DNA of 7,864 bases, from positions 1 to 7,864 of the forward strand of contig DCGD01000030.1 in assembly GCA_002315195.1 (NCBI GenBank). The letters run 5' to 3'. The first letter of the stretch is position 1; the number at the start of each line of letters is the position of its first letter. Made by a program: the position numbers and the translations under genes. Below, one piece after another: positions 6,543 through 7,864 of the stretch. The notes beneath the pieces were generated by a model that was given only the letters and a program-made list of their open reading frames with translations, ran no database searches and was not told the DNA's origin. The DNA comes from Prevotellaceae bacterium UBA1787. GTDB lineage: Bacteria; Bacteroidota; Bacteroidia; Bacteroidales; Bacteroidaceae.

Positions 6543-7709
6543 ATGGGAAAGACGCTGGTAAACATTGTGACGGAGGACAATCCGATACCCGCTTATCTGT
6601 TTGTCAAGGAAATGTACGAGGAGGGAGATTTCCTCCTCCTCATTTCCGCCAAGGATACGGAAGATGATTTGGACCATCTTTCAGAGATTGTCGGGGTTCC
6701 TCAAAGGAACATCATCGAGATTGTCCTGAAGAATGACATTGATGAATTCCGCTACGAACTCATCTGCAGAACGTTGCGCAACAAACTTTCTTCCGAGTGC
6801 CGCTATTTCGTCAATCTCGCAGGGGGGACGCGCTACATGGCGCTCGCGGTTCAACAGGCTTTTGAGGATTATAACAGTTGTTTCTACTATGTCAATGTCG
6901 AGGACAATCAGATTATCCAATCCAAGTTTGACGACAGCATTTACAATGATGATGATTACGGTTTCGGTATTCGTCACAGAATGAACGTCACCGAGTACCT
7001 GGACATCCACGACATGGAACACGATACCAAACGGGAGAATCTCCAACCTATTTTCCCGCTGGAAATGGCACGGACCATGCTGGAACTGTTCACCAAGGGA
7101 GGACTGAACCAGGGCGATTTCAAGATTTTGGAAATGCTGCGCAACACATACAGAAATTGCCATTATGTCAATTTCCATGAATTTGAAAATAGAATGTCCA
7201 AAAATTCCAAATATGTTCCCAAGATAGAAAAACTCCTCGACAGGATAGGCTTGACGCCAAAAGGAGACAATATCCTGGTCAGGGAAGAGGTTGAATGGTT
7301 GACGGGAGGATGGTTCGAAGAATATATTTACTACATCGTCAAGGAAGCCATCCAACCGGATGACATCGTCCGCGGCATACATATTTGGGACGAAAAGGCA
7401 TATCGCAGAAGAAACGAACTGGACGTGACCTTTATCAAAAACAACAAGTTGTTCGTCATTGAATGTAAGACGGGTATTGAAACCGAACGAATGTTCAACG
7501 AAATTGTCTATAAGGTCTGCGCCCTCCGCGAGAGCCTTCTCGGCATTTCATGTACGTCCTACATTTTTACCTTGAAAGAAGACGCCAAGGACACGCTTAC
7601 ACCTTTGGCGGAAAGTATGGACATCAAGTTGGTCGACAAGGATATTCTGCTCAATGAAAATCTGTTGGCGCTGGAATGGGCGCGCATTAAGCAGATTGCC
7701 TGCGTTTGA
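6543..7709 (+). CDS. card1: Card1/Can2-like CARF nuclease (PD-(D/E)XK effector)
   Basis: A 388-residue effector with two recognisable parts. The N-terminal CARF (Rossmann-like) domain spans about 1-160 and carries the ligand-site motif FVNLAGGTRYMAL (89-101), typical of DUF1887-type CARF proteins. A helical, winged-helix-like linker occupies about 180-250. The C-terminal PD-(D/E)XK nuclease has a helix with Glu259-Glu260 (GGWFEEY), Asp294 in NELDVTF, and Glu307-Cys-Lys309 in FVIECKTG, giving the spacing D-x12-E-x-K of an intact active site. Characterised relatives (Card1 of Treponema, Can2) are dimers that bind cyclic tetra-adenylate and then degrade DNA and/or RNA in the cytoplasm. Length and domain order match them. 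The start follows the cmr6 stop by two bases. Activation by cA4 is inferred from the family; a response to another nucleotide is possible given the CorA partner upstream. Confidence 0.92.
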   Translation: MGKTLVNIVTEDNPIPAYLFVKEMYEEGDFLLLISAKDTEDDLDHLSEIVGVPQRNIIEIVLKNDIDEFRYELICRTLRNKLSSECRYFVNLAGGTRYMALAVQQAFEDYNSCFYYVNVEDNQIIQSKFDDSIYNDDDYGFGIRHRMNVTEYLDIHDMEHDTKRENLQPIFPLEMARTMLELFTKGGLNQGDFKILEMLRNTYRNCHYVNFHEFENRMSKNSKYVPKIEKLLDRIGLTPKGDNILVREEVEWLTGGWFEEYIYYIVKEAIQPDDIVRGIHIWDEKAYRRRNELDVTFIKNNKLFVIECKTGIETERMFNEIVYKVCALRESLLGISCTSYIFTLKEDAKDTLTPLAESMDIKLVDKDILLNENLLALEWARIKQIACV

Positions 7710-7739
7710 CCTTGGCTTTTTGGCTATGGCCTTGGCTTT
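7710..7739 (+). repeat. Short direct repeat after the nuclease gene
   Basis: CCTTGGCTTT occurs at 7710-7719 and again at 7730-7739, directly after the stop codon of the nuclease gene. The 10-base units are exact with a 10-base spacer. No function is evident; it may be slippage or the remnant of a low-complexity stretch. Confidence 0.45.
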
Positions 7740-7755
7740 GCTGAGATTTGGGAAC

Positions 7756-7790
7756 ACAAAGGAGCGGGAGAAATTCTCCCGCTCCTTTGT
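7756..7790. terminator. Likely bidirectional rho-independent terminator
   Basis: ACAAAGGAGCGGGAGAA (7756-7772) and TTCTCCCGCTCCTTTGT (7774-7790) are perfect reverse complements of 17 bases around a single central A, so about 15-16 pairs can form with a minimal loop. Read on the + strand, the GC-rich core is followed by TTTGTTCGT; on the - strand it is followed by TTTGTGTTCCC. Both are only moderately T-rich. Its location between the end of the CRISPR operon and the stop codon of a convergent gene fits a terminator shared by both. Confidence 0.85.
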
Positions 7791-7811
7791 TCGTAAAAGT
7801 CCTTGTCAATC

Positions 7812-7864
7812 CTACTCGGCCGCTTTTTCCTCTTCGGCTGCGGGTGCCTGCGCGCCGGCCTCGT
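7812..7864 (-). CDS. C-terminal tail of a convergent gene, Ala/Glu-rich (partial)
   Basis: On the minus strand the last 16 codons of a gene enter from the right edge and stop at TAG (7814-7812), reading EAGAQAPAAEEEKAAE. The GC-rich, Ala/Glu-rich, acidic tail is unlike the CRISPR genes. Bacteroidota ribosomal protein S16 carries a long Ala/Glu/Lys-rich C-terminal extension ending much like this, so rpsP is a candidate, but several other proteins end in such tails and so short a fragment cannot decide. The convergent orientation and shared terminator mark it as the boundary of the CRISPR operon. Confidence 0.6.
   Translation of the reverse strand, partial: EAGAQAPAAEEEKAAE

Noticed and set aside
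7140..7163. RNTYRNCH (residues 200-207 of the nuclease) resembles a HEPN R-x(4-6)-H motif
   Set aside because: The pattern is loose, lies in the linker between domains, and the protein already has a complete PD-(D/E)XK site; no other HEPN features are visible.
1..7864. CRISPR array or repeat units
   Set aside because: I found no regularly spaced repeats of 25-40 bases; gaps between genes are 21 bases or less, except for the 102-base gap at the right end, which has only a hairpin and a short repeat.

Overview
The window holds an almost complete type III-B (Cmr) CRISPR-Cas interference and signalling operon on the + strand. It reads: 5'-truncated CRISPR-associated CorA, small membrane/coiled-coil protein, Cmr1-like RAMP, Cas10/Cmr2, Cmr3, Cmr4, Cmr5, Cmr6, then a CARF plus PD-(D/E)XK nuclease of the Card1/Can2 type. 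All nine genes point the same way, with gaps of about 1 to 21 bases and one 8-base overlap, so a single transcript is likely. Its promoter must lie to the left of the window. No CRISPR array, cas1, cas2 or cas6 is present here.

The organism is probably a member of the Bacteroidota (Bacteroides/Prevotella-like). The grounds are the CorA-Cmr combination, the lack of Shine-Dalgarno sequences before most genes (only cmr3 has a strong one), and the Ala/Glu-rich tail of the gene entering from the right. This placement is an inference from sequence style, not a phylogeny.

Layout: 1-674 is the C-terminal part of CorA with both membrane helices and a GMN motif. 678-1010 encodes a 110-residue protein with one membrane helix and a long charged coiled coil; I do not recognise it. 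1032-2273 is a divergent Cmr1 whose last two thirds are strikingly AT-rich. 2277-6540 carries cmr2 to cmr6, the backbone of the RNA-guided complex. 6543-7709 is the Card1-like nuclease. At 7756-7790 a perfect hairpin suits a bidirectional terminator, and at 7812-7864 the C-terminus of a convergent minus-strand gene enters.

Expected mode of action: Cmr1 and Cmr3-6 with Cas10 hold a crRNA, bind viral RNA and cut it through Cmr4. Cas10 has no HD nuclease domain but keeps its DGD and GGDD cyclase motifs, so immunity should depend on nucleotide second messengers. Two different effectors flank the complex: CorA, a membrane effector known in Bacteroides to respond to SAM-AMP, and a Card1-like nuclease, a family activated by cyclic tetra-adenylate. 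This pairing, plus the unexplained membrane/coiled-coil protein translationally close to corA, is the most interesting content of the window.
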